Source: Scytalidium lignicola (taxonomy: Eukaryota > Ascomycota > Leotiomycetes). From it: a stretch of 38,445 nucleotides of DNA. A model generated the notes under the pieces. That model saw only the letters and a program-made list of their open reading frames with translations. It made no database searches and had not been told where the DNA came from. Both the position numbers and the translations under genes were made by a program. Location of the stretch: assembly GCA_002812745.2 (NCBI GenBank), contig NCSJ02000383.1, forward strand, positions 1 through 38,445, read 5' to 3'. How positions within the stretch are numbered: position 1 is the stretch's first letter; every line of letters starts with the position of its first letter. Positions 1 through 9,838 of the stretch are shown here, one piece after another.

Positions 1-1
1 G

Positions 2-127
2 GAGGTGGCAAATCCAGAGAGTATAACACAAACCTTGCCAGCACCACAACGACGGCCACCCAAGTGCTCAGGGTGTGGAAGTACGGAGCATAAAATAAAC
101 AAATGCCCTAATTTAGCTAGTAATTAG
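2..127 (+). pseudogene. C-terminal tail of a DNA-transposon protein with zinc knuckle (partial at window edge)
   Basis: An open frame enters from the window edge and stops at TAG 125-127, giving about 41 residues. It contains a zinc knuckle of the form C-x2-C-x4-H-x4-C (Cys codons at 65, 74 and 104, His at 89), preceded by a basic Arg-Arg-Pro-Pro-Lys stretch. A knuckle a few residues before the stop is common in fungal pogo/Fot-type (Tc1-mariner) transposases and also occurs in some other transposon proteins. The catalytic domain lies outside the window, so the family is inferred. Whether the gene is intact cannot be seen. A retroviral-type Gag is less likely because the protein ends right after the knuckle and no pol frame follows. 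Confidence 0.5.
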
Positions 128-220
128 ATATATCGCAATATAATTGTTTTGTGGTTGAATATTTGGTGTTGAATGCTCAGGTGGTGGGGGAGGTGGTCGG
201 TGAGACCGGGAATTACGTTA
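128..220 (+). mobile_element. Possible 3' end of the same DNA transposon
   Basis: Downstream of the stop is a short non-coding stretch ending in a G-rich segment (about 179-210) followed by AATTACGTTA at 211-220. Read on the other strand the end would be TAACGTAATTCCCGG, resembling terminal inverted repeats of Fot-type elements next to a TA target site. The partner repeat is outside the window, so this boundary is a guess. Confidence 0.35.
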
Positions 221-320
221 CAGTTTATTATGATTACTTACATAATAAAATTTTAAGACAATCATAAGCTTTTTAGTTAAGCTTGTAGTTAAAAGGTTCT
301 TTAAGCTTTCTTCTAGTATT

Positions 321-361
321 AAGCCATTGATAGCTCTTACTTAAGGCATTGATAGCTCTTA
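321..361 (+). repeat. 22-bp tandem duplication upstream of the amidase gene
   Basis: The motif CATTGATAGCTCTTA occurs twice, 22 bp apart, inside AAGCCATTGATAGCTCTTAC and the following AAGGCATTGATAGCTCTTA. It lies about 230-270 bp upstream of the amidase start codon. The rest of 221-592 shows no gene and presumably contains the amidase promoter and 5' UTR. Confidence 0.75.
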
Positions 362-592
362 GAGTGCGTAGAAGGAGCCTAGTTCTCGCAAATACAAGAT
401 TATGAAAAAGCTCACTGTGTAAGAAGTGCAGTGCTTAGACTGTACAAGTGTGGCTGCGACCCCGCCATATCCCACCTTCTTTATCAATCCTAAATACACT
501 TCTCCCGATGCCTTATCTCACCATGATATTCCACGGACCGTATCATTCTCCCTCCTTTTATCCTCGTCACTCTCCTTGAAATCAAATACAAA

Positions 593-1558
593 ATGGCCCA
601 CAGCTTCCACGTAGCCCGCGACAAGGTGCACCTGAAATGGTCCAACGAGCTCGCCCCGGTACTGACAGTCGACAGCGGCCAAACCATCAGCTTCGACCTC
701 CTCGACGGCGGCCACAACCAATTCACCGCAACCAGCACCACAGCTGACGTCGCTAAGTTCAATCTCGCCTTTGCAGACCCAGCAATCGGGCCCGTATACG
801 TCAATGGTGCCCAGCCAGGCGACGTTCTCCGCATCGAGTTCCTGGATCTCAAGACCGCTGATTTCGGCTGGACAGCCATCATGCCCGGCTTTGGCCTCCT
901 CAGCGACGAATTCCCCGACTCGGAGCTGAAGATCTGGGATCTAAAAGGCGCGCAGGATCGCGGCTATGCGGTGTTCAAAGAGGGGATTCATGTCCCGATT
1001 CGACCCTTCCTCGGCGTCGTCGGGGTAGCGCACAAAGAGAAGGGCGAGTTCAGCACTATTCCTCCGTATGAGACGGGTGGCAATATAGATTGCAGACACA
1101 TCACTGTTGGATCGAGCCTGTTTTTGCCGGTTCGGACGCCTGGAGCGTTGTTTAGTTGCGGGGATGGACATGCGGCGCAGGGTGATGGCGAGGTTTGCGG
1201 TACGGCGATTGAGACGCCGATGAAGGCTACGGTTCGATTGACGGTGGTGAAGAATATGGACTGGGTTGAGACGCCACATTATCTTACGACTGGGAAGGAG
1301 GTGGAGGGTGTTAAAGTCGAGAGTAAAGGTGAATATGCTGCGTTGGGGATTGATGCGGATTTGAGGGAGGCGAGTAGAAAGGCTGTACGGGGGTTGATTA
1401 ATTGGCTTGTTGGAGAAAAGGGATTGGGCAGGAGTGAGGCGTATATGCTGGCTAGTGTTGCGGCGGATTTGAAGATTGCTGAGGCGGTAGATATGCCGCA
1501 CTATGCCGTGGCTTGCAGTTTGCCGTTGAATGTGTTTGTAGGTGCACCATACGTCTAA
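593..1558 (+). CDS. Acetamidase/formamidase family amidase
   Basis: A single exon of 321 residues starts at ATG 593 in a good context (AAA before ATG). The family (FmdA/AmdA) hydrolyses short amides such as formamide or acetamide to ammonia and the carboxylate, which lets fungi use amides as nitrogen source. Family hallmarks are visible: a Gly-Gly-Asn-Ile-Asp segment near residue 162, then a Leu-Pro-Val segment, Gly-Ala-Leu-Phe, and a Gly-Asp-x-His-x-x-Gln-Gly-Asp-Gly-Glu segment near residues 190-201. The length matches the shorter amidase type rather than the roughly 400-residue formamidases. There is no signal peptide or membrane segment, so it is probably cytosolic. It converges on the dehydrogenase gene, with 134 bp between the stops. 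The first third is C-rich on the coding strand and the rest is G/T-rich. Substrate preference cannot be read from the sequence. Confidence 0.88.
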   Translation: MAHSFHVARDKVHLKWSNELAPVLTVDSGQTISFDLLDGGHNQFTATSTTADVAKFNLAFADPAIGPVYVNGAQPGDVLRIEFLDLKTADFGWTAIMPGFGLLSDEFPDSELKIWDLKGAQDRGYAVFKEGIHVPIRPFLGVVGVAHKEKGEFSTIPPYETGGNIDCRHITVGSSLFLPVRTPGALFSCGDGHAAQGDGEVCGTAIETPMKATVRLTVVKNMDWVETPHYLTTGKEVEGVKVESKGEYAALGIDADLREASRKAVRGLINWLVGEKGLGRSEAYMLASVAADLKIAEAVDMPHYAVACSLPLNVFVGAPYV

Positions 1559-1692
1559 AGTTCCATATACAGTATCCGGGAATGACGTAGCATATGAACT
1601 GAGTATGCTGAAAATTATTTTTGTTATATTAATTACGCAGAGAAAGTGGAACACAAAGCATCAGAAACACCAGCCAGGAAGCAATCGCGGTC

Positions 1693-2930
1693 TTATTCGT
1701 ATTGTTTGACCTGCTCCTCACACCAATCCCAAAATTTCTGTGCGATACTGGTACCACCTTCAGATTCTGGCAATGCACCTTTCTCGATATCCTGTCGAAG
1801 AGGAACAAAACGTCCCCAAGGACCGACTAATCGTAGATGCCATGTCAGCAAATATCATTCACCAAGGTACGAGTTAACAAGGCACAACTTACTCCAAGCG
1901 CCATTCTTCTCAACGGTGACATCTGGCGATAGACCAGCAAATAGCTCCGTGTATGCGCCGTTGATAGGTGGGTAAAGAATGAGCTTAACAAGAAGAGCTT
2001 CCAAACCTGACAAATGTCGCTGAAGTTCCGATTTAAGATTTCCGGGATTGAGGGACTGTGACCACTGTCAGCAGAGCACTAAAATCTGTCTACGTGGATA
2101 AAACAGATGGACTTACAACGCTAACTATTCCATCCTTTCCATATCGTCTAGCAATCTCCTTGCTGTGATAGACATTTCCAGCCTTGCTAACGGCATACTT
2201 GTGCCACGGTCCTTGGTTGACTTTGTAATCCAGGTTATTCATATTTACTCCGCCCTGGGGACTCATATCTACAGCACTGGAAGCAACATCTACAATTCTC
2301 ACGCTACCTGCCGGCGAGGTCTTGGCGGTCTCGATCATCAGTGGCAGTAGAACCTTGGTAAAGAGGTGTGGAGCAACACAATTCGTTCCAATCTGTAACT
2401 CGTAACCCTGTTTTGTCTTTGATCCCTCAGGGGGTTTCATCACGCCGGCATTGTTAAATAGGACGTCTAGTCTCTTCTCCTTTCCGAGGAACTCCTGGGC
2501 AGACGCTTTGATTCCAGAGAGATCATCCAAGTCGAGGTGGAGGTAGACGAGTTCGCCTTTCGATTCTGGGAACGCCGATTCGATGCTTTGGATTGCTGCT
2601 TTAGCCTTATCTTCGGATCGCACTGCTACGTAGACTTTGGCATTGCGAGAGAAGAGGATTTGGGCCAGCTCTTTGCCCACGCCACTCGATGACCCGGTGA
2701 CGATGTAGACCTTCCTTCAGATGTTAGTTTAAAGCTCGGAATGGTCAATTGGCTCTTTGTGCGTCCCGCGACATTTCGTACACAAATACGCAGCATAAAA
2801 ATTATACCACCAATACTCGAAAAGTTAGGAAAATGGGAGACACAGAACTAACCTTGCCCTCAAGATCTGCGAGACTTTTCTCCGTGAACTCGGGCTTTGG
2901 CGGAAACATCATACTCCATTGGTTCCCCAT
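1693..2930 (-). CDS. Short-chain dehydrogenase/reductase (retinol dehydrogenase / WW-oxidoreductase-like), four exons
   Basis: The minus-strand gene joins exons 2930-2853, 2710-2117, 2055-1893 and 1826-1693, giving 322 residues. Introns of 142, 61 and 66 bp have donors GTTAGT, GTAAGT and GTAAGT and end in AG; the phases fit. The protein is a classical SDR. The Rossmann cofactor motif TGxxxGxG is at residues 31-38, the NNAG motif at 112-115, a catalytic Ser around 170, and the YxxxK pair at Tyr198 and Lys202. After the last domain junction it continues with a Ser-Leu-Asn-Pro-Gly segment and ends in a Trp-rich tail, as in fungal relatives. An NAD(P)-dependent oxidoreductase role is established for the family, but the substrate is unknown. 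The start is the first ATG, 26 codons before the first intron, with a conserved-looking leader. It is divergent from tubulin cofactor D. Confidence 0.87.
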
Positions 2931-3541
2931 GGCTGCAAGTATTGTTGTAGACTGTGAGCCGAAAGAAAAATTCGAAAAGCTATGGAAGAGTTGGAAGTTG
3001 GAAGAGTTGAAAATCAGGAGGTGATATGATGTTTTGCCAACAGTGGTAGAAGGTGTCGGCCATGACGCGACGGGGCTCCGGGACTCGGCCCAAAATAAAG
3101 TCCGGTATCAGGAAATATGCAGGAAATATAGGTTCCTAGTGTGCACAAATTCCATTTGAAGACCGTGGGGATGTCTTGAAGCCGAGGCTTGATGAATGAA
3201 GGCTGCCACACACGAGGCTGTGATAGAGGAGTGATACTATCTCACATTTATTAGATATTTGGTGGGGGCCATAAGCTGACATGGATGTACAGGGGGGGTA
3301 CGTACAGTACTTCTTTCATGTACAGTACCAAGCCGTCATCCTGGAGCGATTCCCGGAGGCTGCCGAACAGCTGCTGTGCCGTAACATCAGCACTCTATTG
3401 GCGGCCTTCTTGGGCGTCAAGACTTGATGATCTGCAGACACAAAAGGAAAATATCCGACCGCGCTTTTAAATCATGACTTTCTGACAAAGCAACAACCCA
3501 AACGATCTTGAATTTGAGCCTGCCTCCGATCTGTGCTCAGC
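2931..3541. promoter_or_regulatory. Shared upstream region between divergent SDR and tubulin cofactor D genes
   Basis: These 611 bp separate two divergently transcribed genes and must carry both promoters. No convincing coding content is present. The only local structure I see is a GTAC-rich tract at about 3284-3331, in which GTACAGTAC occurs twice about 17 bp apart next to a run of G. No specific factor site or TATA box is claimed. Confidence 0.5.
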
Positions 3542-6500
3542 ATGGATGCCGCCGAGGAGGAGCAGGACGTCAAACTCCAGCGAGCATCCGCTGATCTTAT
3601 AGCAGACTTTCAGAACTCTCTGCAGCCTTTCCTCTGGAAAACCACAGCAGACGGCAAACTGCACATTCGTCGCCGTGTACGATCTCGAGAAACCGACAGG
3701 CTGGTGGCACTGGTACGTAGGAGCGATATTCCTGATGGTAATCTCCACGGATCCTGCTGATATTCTCTGTTGGCGGGGTACAGCTCGAACCTTTCCAGGA
3801 ACTCCCCCAACTCCTCGACCCGCATCTTAATGCCTTCCTGCCCGTCCTTTCCGATGCGTTACTCGCTTTCTTGCGTGCGAAACCGAATCCGAGAACATTA
3901 CCACAACAAGGAGAGAAGGAACATACACACCAGCAATTGTTGATGCCACTTTCCAAGGCAATATGTAGGTTGATATACACATTCTGCAAGATCAGAGGCG
4001 AGAAGGTCATAGTGAGGTTCTTGAGCACCGAGACCAGGCACTTGGAGCTGCTACTCTCAGCTATAGAGGCCTGGAGAGGCGATGTGAGTACTGGAGAGGA
4101 TCATGCACAAGTACATACCGGTGGCGCGGGAGCTTGGGGATGGGAAGAGAGATATGTTGTGCTTTTGTGGCTCTCCCATCTTCTTCTAGCCCCGTTCGAT
4201 CTGACCTCCATATCATCGTCTGATGATGTTGAGAAGGCCGCCATTGCAGGTTTGACTTGGCCTGAAAACCTTCCTGGAGTCACCGTCCGTGTTATTTCCT
4301 TGGCTGTCGCGTACCTCTCATCCTCTGGTAAGGAAAGAGATGCCGCAAAAGTTCTTCTCGTTCGTGTAGCCATGCGGAGAGATATGCAGAAGCTTGGCGT
4401 TCTCAATGCCTTGGTGAAATGGGCAATCTCCTGTCTTCGGCCTTCTTCTGAGGTAGCTCCGTCTACATATCATTATATTGGTGTTCTTTCTTTTCTTGCG
4501 GGGATCCTTGTCTCCTCGATCAATACTTCTGATATGGATCCTTATCTGCTGAACATCTTCTACGTCATGCAGGGTATATCTAACGAGGATAATGAAGTCT
4601 ATAATGCCATTCGTTCTTCAGCTGTTGCACGCAAGACTCTTATTAAGGTCTATCGTAGTATTTCTGTGCTTGTCCTGCGGAAACCGGAAGCTATGACTTC
4701 TGAAATAGTGGAAAGTACCATTGGCCGGATGCTTGAATTTCTCGCAGATCAAGCTACTCCAGTCAGGCTCGCTACTAGCAAAGCATTGAGTGTAATCACG
4801 CTGAAGCTTCCCGAGGACATGGCTGCACAAGTGGTAGACGCTGTTTTAGAATCCCTGAATCAGAATGTCCTATGGGTAGATCATCCAAATGTAGAACGTC
4901 GACGTAACCTCTCCAGTGTCAATCCTCTTGAATGGCACGGTCTCATTCTGACACTCTCTCACCTTCTTTATCGACGGTCTCCACCTCCCCAGAGTCTCGC
5001 TGAAATTATCCCTGCGCTGTTGCTAGGTCTCTCCTTTGAGCAACGATCTACAGCCGGAAGCTCATTGGGAACTAATGTTAGAGATGCAGCTTGTTTCGGA
5101 ATCTGGGCCTTGGCTCGGAGGTACACAACGGTTGAACTGCAAGCCATATCTACAAGGGAGATGTCACAGAAGATAAGAGACAAGAATCGGTCAGTGCTGC
5201 AGGTTCTGGCATCTGAACTTGTGGTTTGTGCCTGCTTAGACCCAGCTGGTAATATCCGGCGTGGAGCCTCTGCAGCACTACAAGAACTAATTGGACGACA
5301 TCCTGATACAATAGCAGAGGGAATCAAGGTGGTTCAAGTCGTGGATTATCATGCTGTAGCTCTTCGCTCAAGAGCAGTGCAGGATGTAGCACTAGAAGCA
5401 GCACAACTATCTCCTTTCTACATGAATGGCCTGGTAGATGGGCTTTTTGGGTGGCGAGGCGTGGGAGACGCAGATGCTTCCTCTCGAAGATCCTCTGCAA
5501 CCTCACTAGGAAATTTGGTCCGGATCTCTCGTATAGGACACCTCGGGTTCCCATGGGATGTGTACTCAGATATTATCAGCAGGATTGAGGGACAAATCAA
5601 TGATCTGACATCTCGGGAGGTGGATATCCGGCACGGACTGATCTTGTGTTTAGCTTCGGTTATTGATACGCTGAAGTTGCTATTCACTGCTTCTATTCTA
5701 GCATCCGAGCTTCAAAAGCCGACGGGGATGAAAGCCGTCGTATCAAATATATTGCGCGTCTCCATTGTAATGCTCGAAGATGCTACTACTTCTACTTACA
5801 GGCGCCCCGAGTTGCTAGCAGAGGCCATTAGTCGTTTCATCATAACTCTTTATCCTGTTTTAGCAGCGGAAATCGTTTTCAGTGGGTTTCCAGTATCAAA
5901 ATATATCACCGGTGTATTTGAACCATCTATATCCTCTATCCGGGTTGTAGATGAGGCATATGAAATTGGCTTTTTGCCAAATATCAAAGTTTTAGATTTA
6001 GTAAAGGGCTTATTAGCTAACTGGCTTCATCGAAATGAAAAGGAGGTAATCGAAGCTGCATCAGCCGCATCTATTGGTCTTTTTATTCTCTCAAACGCAG
6101 TAAAGCGACGAGAGTTGATCAGAGACTGGGCGGTTGTGGTCTCCGAGAATTTAAGCAGTCGGTCAGGTCAAGATAAAGGTTACCTTTTCGCTCTCTGGAG
6201 TATCGTTCCATTCTCAGGCCCTCTGGAGAAGGATATTTGCGATGCAATATATCATCGATGGACAACAAGCCAGGACATTGAAACCCATGCTACGATTCTT
6301 GCTTGCATTATTAGTGGGGTTCCGGAGGCGCAGTTAGGCTCTATTTCAGATATGATTATTGCTGGGCTTGATGATTATACCACGGACTCACGAGGAGACG
6401 TCGGCTCCATCGTACGTATTGAAGCCGTGAAAGCAGCTGCGCAGATTTGGCAGCCGGTTAACGAAATGGATGCTGCAAAGAAAGCCTTCTTTGACAAAAT

Positions 6501-7307
6501 TTTTGGCAAGGTATTAAGACTTGCTACTGAGAAGTTGGATAAAGTTCGCGCTGAGGCACAGAAAGCCGTGGCAAGTGCATGTCGACAAACCCCTGAATCC
6601 AGCACCTTCGCTTCAGTTTCTACATCTTCATATACGTATTTCCGGTTCATTCTCGACATGGAAACCCACGACTGGCTCCAAACAGGCCCCTATAATCTGG
6701 AATGGCGTGCGGAAATGGTCGAAGGCTACGTCACTTCTGCAGATACGGGATCCGAGGATCTAGTTCGAGTGAGCAGAGCTGCCCTAGCAGACTTTTGTAA
6801 TAGAGAGGGGAATATAGACCTTGTCTGTGAGACTCTTTTTGAAGTTCTGAAGAAGAACTTGAACAATGATAGGGTCCTTGTTCCAACTCTGGAGGTGGTG
6901 GGTTTTTTGTTTGATGTTGGTATTATGCGAAGGAGCTCGTTGAAGTAAGTAATTCTTCCATGGAACTTTGACTTCCTGAGAAAAGAAAACGTAACATCCT
7001 ACGAATTTACTAATCATATGATTCCAGCTGGCGCTCCCTCTCTCTCAACGTTCAGAAAGCCCATTACAAAACTGGCAATGTAAGAAAACTTGAAGCGTGT
7101 ATTAAAGTGTATAGTGGACTTGTCGAAGTCTATCCCGAGGAAGCATTGAAGAGGTTGACTGCGTTATTGCTACATCCTTTTCCAAGAGTTAGGAATCAGG
7201 TTGTCGATACACTTTTCGCAGTTAGAGGTGTGGGCAAGGGGGTCAACTGGGGGAAGGGAAATAGGGATGATGTAAAGAGGCTGAAGGAGGTACTAGGCGT
7301 TGTGTGA
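3542..7307 (+). CDS. TBCD: Tubulin-folding cofactor D (tubulin-specific chaperone D), three exons
   Basis: Exons 3542-3712, 3784-6944 and 7028-7307 give 1203 residues, close to the roughly 1,190 of animal TBCD (CIN1 in budding yeast, Alp1 in fission yeast). Introns of 71 and 83 bp use donors GTACGT and GTAAGT and have AG acceptors in phase. Cofactor D captures beta-tubulin and, with cofactors C and E, assembles the alpha/beta heterodimer; it is cytosolic. The protein begins with a short acidic, charged leader, has the conserved Phe-Gln-Glu-Leu-Pro-Gln-Leu-Leu-Asp segment just after intron 1, and runs on as leucine-rich HEAT-like helical repeats. It ends with a C-terminal TBCD domain carrying the conserved Lys-Ala-His-Tyr-Lys-Thr-Gly-Asn segment in the last exon. 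The start is the ATG at 3542; an upstream GTG in the same frame is not credible in a eukaryote. No disruption is visible. Confidence 0.92.
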
Positions 7308-7644
7308 GGAGGCTTGAGATAGCGCTCTGATTATTGATTACGTGCGTGCACCAGAAGGAGAATGTGGTATAACAGCTAGGTCTGCCTACCTACAATTGCA
7401 GATCCAGATATGTCGTAGAGTTTTTGATCTTAGACTCTACTGTAAACCCAGGCCTAACCCTAAATGATTACCTGATCATCGCTTAAACTTCGGGACTGAA
7501 TAAAATCTTTCCAACTTCATCTATGATGTCCAGCATCAAAGGAACGGTCTTACGGTTGATTATTTATCAAGGCTATATAATGTATTGTCTCTGCTCCATC
7601 TAATGAGATTAGAAATTATATTTTCTCCTTGATGTCATCTCATA
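7308..7644. other. Intergenic region between TBCD and JmjC genes
   Basis: The 337 bp hold no open frame of note and no RNA gene that I can see. They should contain the TBCD 3' UTR and the promoter of the JmjC gene, which lies in the same orientation. The AT-rich part at 7560-7644 precedes the JmjC start. Confidence 0.5.
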
Positions 7645-9147
7645 ATGAGCAAATATGAAACCACGGTGTCGCTATCTAAGAGACATGGGTTGCAAGAAAA
7701 GCTGCTCCTCCTATGCATAGAGCATTTCTGCGATTCTTCAAAATTCACATCTGGGCTGCTGGAAATTGGAGAGCCAATAAACCCTAAATCAACGCGCCAA
7801 CTGTCACGATGTGGCCGACCGATACTCAATCTCCTGTTGCATCTCAGCAAATCTATATCTACAAAGGCCGGCAATTATGATCTTATCATTGAGAGAATTG
7901 ATGACCTCATTACTTTGGCAAACGAAAGATTCTATGCATATCCATACAAGGATGTACCACTATGTTGGAGAGAGCTTTATATTGACGCGAGTTTGCTGAA
8001 GTTCTCCACTGTTGCATTTAGGAATGGATGGGCAAACAGCAGGACAGCTGCTACGAATCCAAATGATATTCCACTTTTATCAAGTGACGATATTGCAGAA
8101 ATGGTGAAAATAATAGATATGGCTCTGATACTGGCTGGCGTCCCAGCATCATTTTCATCTGATGAAACACAAGCCCTAAATACTGCTACAGAGCTTCTAA
8201 GAGCGTTACATGCAGAAATCGCCAAACTAAGGCGATATTATCTAGACACTCAGGCATCTGTATTTCCTCAACACTCCGTCTTTGTCCCACCAGTTTTCAA
8301 TGGTGTGCCCAGAGTCTCATCATTATCATTTGAGGAATTTGAAAGGTATATGTGGAATCCACCATCAATCGATGTAGGTCCTGAACCCCTTATCATCAAG
8401 GAGGCGTTGAAGAGCTGGCCAGCGCGGGCTGAGCGACCATGGGGAAATCCCGCGTATCTGATGGAGCAAACTATCGGTGGGAATCGATTAGTCCCTATTG
8501 AAACCGGGAGAACGTATGTGGACGAAGGTTGGGGTCAGAAGATAGTTCCTTTCAAGGAATTCATGGAAGACTATGTTCTAGTCGATCCTAGCTCACCAAA
8601 GGCAACAATGGGTTATCTGGCTCAACATAATTTGTTTACACAGTTACCTGTCCTGCGCAATGACATCTGCATCCCTGATTACTGCTGGGCAGATGCTCCG
8701 CCACCACATTATTCCTCTCCTCTGGCTGAACATCACGCTAAACTTCCCAAGCTTGAGGAGCCATTGTTAAATGCTTGGTTCGGCCCAGGAGGGACTATTA
8801 GTCCTCTTCACACCGATCCATATCATAACATCCTTGCTCAGGTTGTGGGTAGAAAATATGTGAGATTATACCCGCCAGCGGCGAGTAACAACGTCTATCC
8901 GCGAGGCATAGAAGAAGGAGGTATTAATATGCAGAATACTAGTGAAGTGGATGTTGGTGTGTTGGAAGGTTGGGATAGTTCAGAAACCGAGCAGTCTGCC
9001 GCACATGAGAGATTTCCACTTTTTTCTGAAGCAAAGTTCATTGACTGCATCCTTGAGGAAGGAGAATGTCTCTATATTCCTCTTGGATGGTGGCACTATG
9101 TCAGGAGTCTTAGTGTTAGTTTTAGTGTAAGTTTTTGGTTCAACTAA
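7645..9147 (+). CDS. JmjC-domain protein, JMJD5/KDM8-like (Fe(II)/2-oxoglutarate oxygenase)
   Basis: A single exon of 500 residues starts at ATG 7645. The C-terminal half is a JmjC/cupin-like oxygenase domain. Iron ligands are His389 and Asp391 in a Leu-His-Thr-Asp-Pro-Tyr-His-Asn segment, and His484 in Pro-Leu-Gly-Trp-Trp-His-Tyr near the end. A Lys-Tyr-Val-Arg-Leu-Tyr-Pro-Pro segment follows the first ligands, and the chain ends in Ser-Phe-Trp-Phe-Asn, as in JMJD5-like proteins. The N-terminal half is helical and resembles the regulatory half of the same subfamily. Family members act as arginyl hydroxylases or reported demethylases; the fungal substrate is unknown. All metal ligands are present, so the enzyme looks functional. 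The upstream neighbour TBCD lies in tandem, 337 bp away, and there is no sign of a shared pathway. Confidence 0.88.
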   Translation: MSKYETTVSLSKRHGLQEKLLLLCIEHFCDSSKFTSGLLEIGEPINPKSTRQLSRCGRPILNLLLHLSKSISTKAGNYDLIIERIDDLITLANERFYAYPYKDVPLCWRELYIDASLLKFSTVAFRNGWANSRTAATNPNDIPLLSSDDIAEMVKIIDMALILAGVPASFSSDETQALNTATELLRALHAEIAKLRRYYLDTQASVFPQHSVFVPPVFNGVPRVSSLSFEEFERYMWNPPSIDVGPEPLIIKEALKSWPARAERPWGNPAYLMEQTIGGNRLVPIETGRTYVDEGWGQKIVPFKEFMEDYVLVDPSSPKATMGYLAQHNLFTQLPVLRNDICIPDYCWADAPPPHYSSPLAEHHAKLPKLEEPLLNAWFGPGGTISPLHTDPYHNILAQVVGRKYVRLYPPAASNNVYPRGIEEGGINMQNTSEVDVGVLEGWDSSETEQSAAHERFPLFSEAKFIDCILEEGECLYIPLGWWHYVRSLSVSFSVSFWFN

Positions 9148-9322
9148 TGCATCATTCTAAGGTCTAGATTTGATATCCCCGTCGTCTCACCATGACTCGG
9201 CTTCCCTTCTACTATAAAACTCAAAGGAAGTTCTAGCCAATAACATCCCATTATATACCTCGGCGGTAATCACGTGAGATCAGCACTACATCGAGCATAC
9301 CCAAAGTGGTAAAGCGCACAAT

Positions 9323-9568
9323 GTACGTAAGGGGGTGTCAGAAAAGGCTCCCGCACCCCTAGCAACGGAATAAACCAATTAAGTGCTCTGTTTTGCCTAA
9401 AATTCACGCTGCCTTAATGTTGCCAAATGATCACACTATTTCAAACTTCAGCCGCCATACAATGATTCCACTAATTCGCCAGAATAGCAAGAGAAAATCT
9501 CCTGATTCGGCCAAATATCTCTCGCTTACATGGGGTGCGGGAGCCTTTTCTGACACCCCCTTACGTAC
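9323..9568. mobile_element. MITE with 37-bp perfect terminal inverted repeats
   Basis: The left end at 9323-9359 begins GTACGTAAGGGGGTGTCAG, and its 37 bases are exactly the reverse complement of 9532-9568. The interior of about 170 bp is non-coding and unrelated on the two sides. TA lies at both ends (9324-9325 and 9566-9567), so a Tc1/mariner-type TA target duplication with repeats starting CGTAAGGGGG is the simplest reading. The element sits 175 bp after the JmjC stop and 270 bp before the Zn(II)2Cys6 start codon, inside the 691-bp intergenic region 9148-9838, which otherwise shows no gene. Confidence 0.85.
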
Positions 9569-9838
9569 TCTTACTGGCGAAATGTTTAATTCGGATGGCT
9601 GTGCTGCTCAGCCTCTCGTCTTTTACAATGGAGTTGAAGATTCTAAGATAGCATCCATAGCTGAGTTCAGGATTACGCGTGTCTCGATAATGAAATTTTA
9701 ACGGAAAATCTACATTTAAATGACAAGAGAACATAAAGCTTAAACTTTCTGAGCCCACATCGTGTTGACACCATTTTTGCCATCCAACCTACGCTTGAAC
9801 ATAATATCCCGTACCTAGGGCCGACGTGCTGAGTCATA

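Noticed and set aside
941..1654. Minus-strand 237-codon frame opposite the amidase
   Set aside because: It is an antisense shadow of a clearly conserved gene, Arg/Ser-rich and without domain features.
2165..2350. Short plus-strand frames inside the dehydrogenase gene
   Set aside because: They overlap well-supported exons on the opposite strand.
3871..6948. Cofactor D as a 1025-residue protein starting at 3,871 and ending at 6,948
   Set aside because: Introns at 3713-3783 and 6945-7027 with proper splice signals add the conserved N-terminus and the conserved C-terminal exon, giving a full-length family member.
9393..9701. 102-codon frame across the MITE
   Set aside because: It runs out of the element through one terminal repeat and has no protein-like features.
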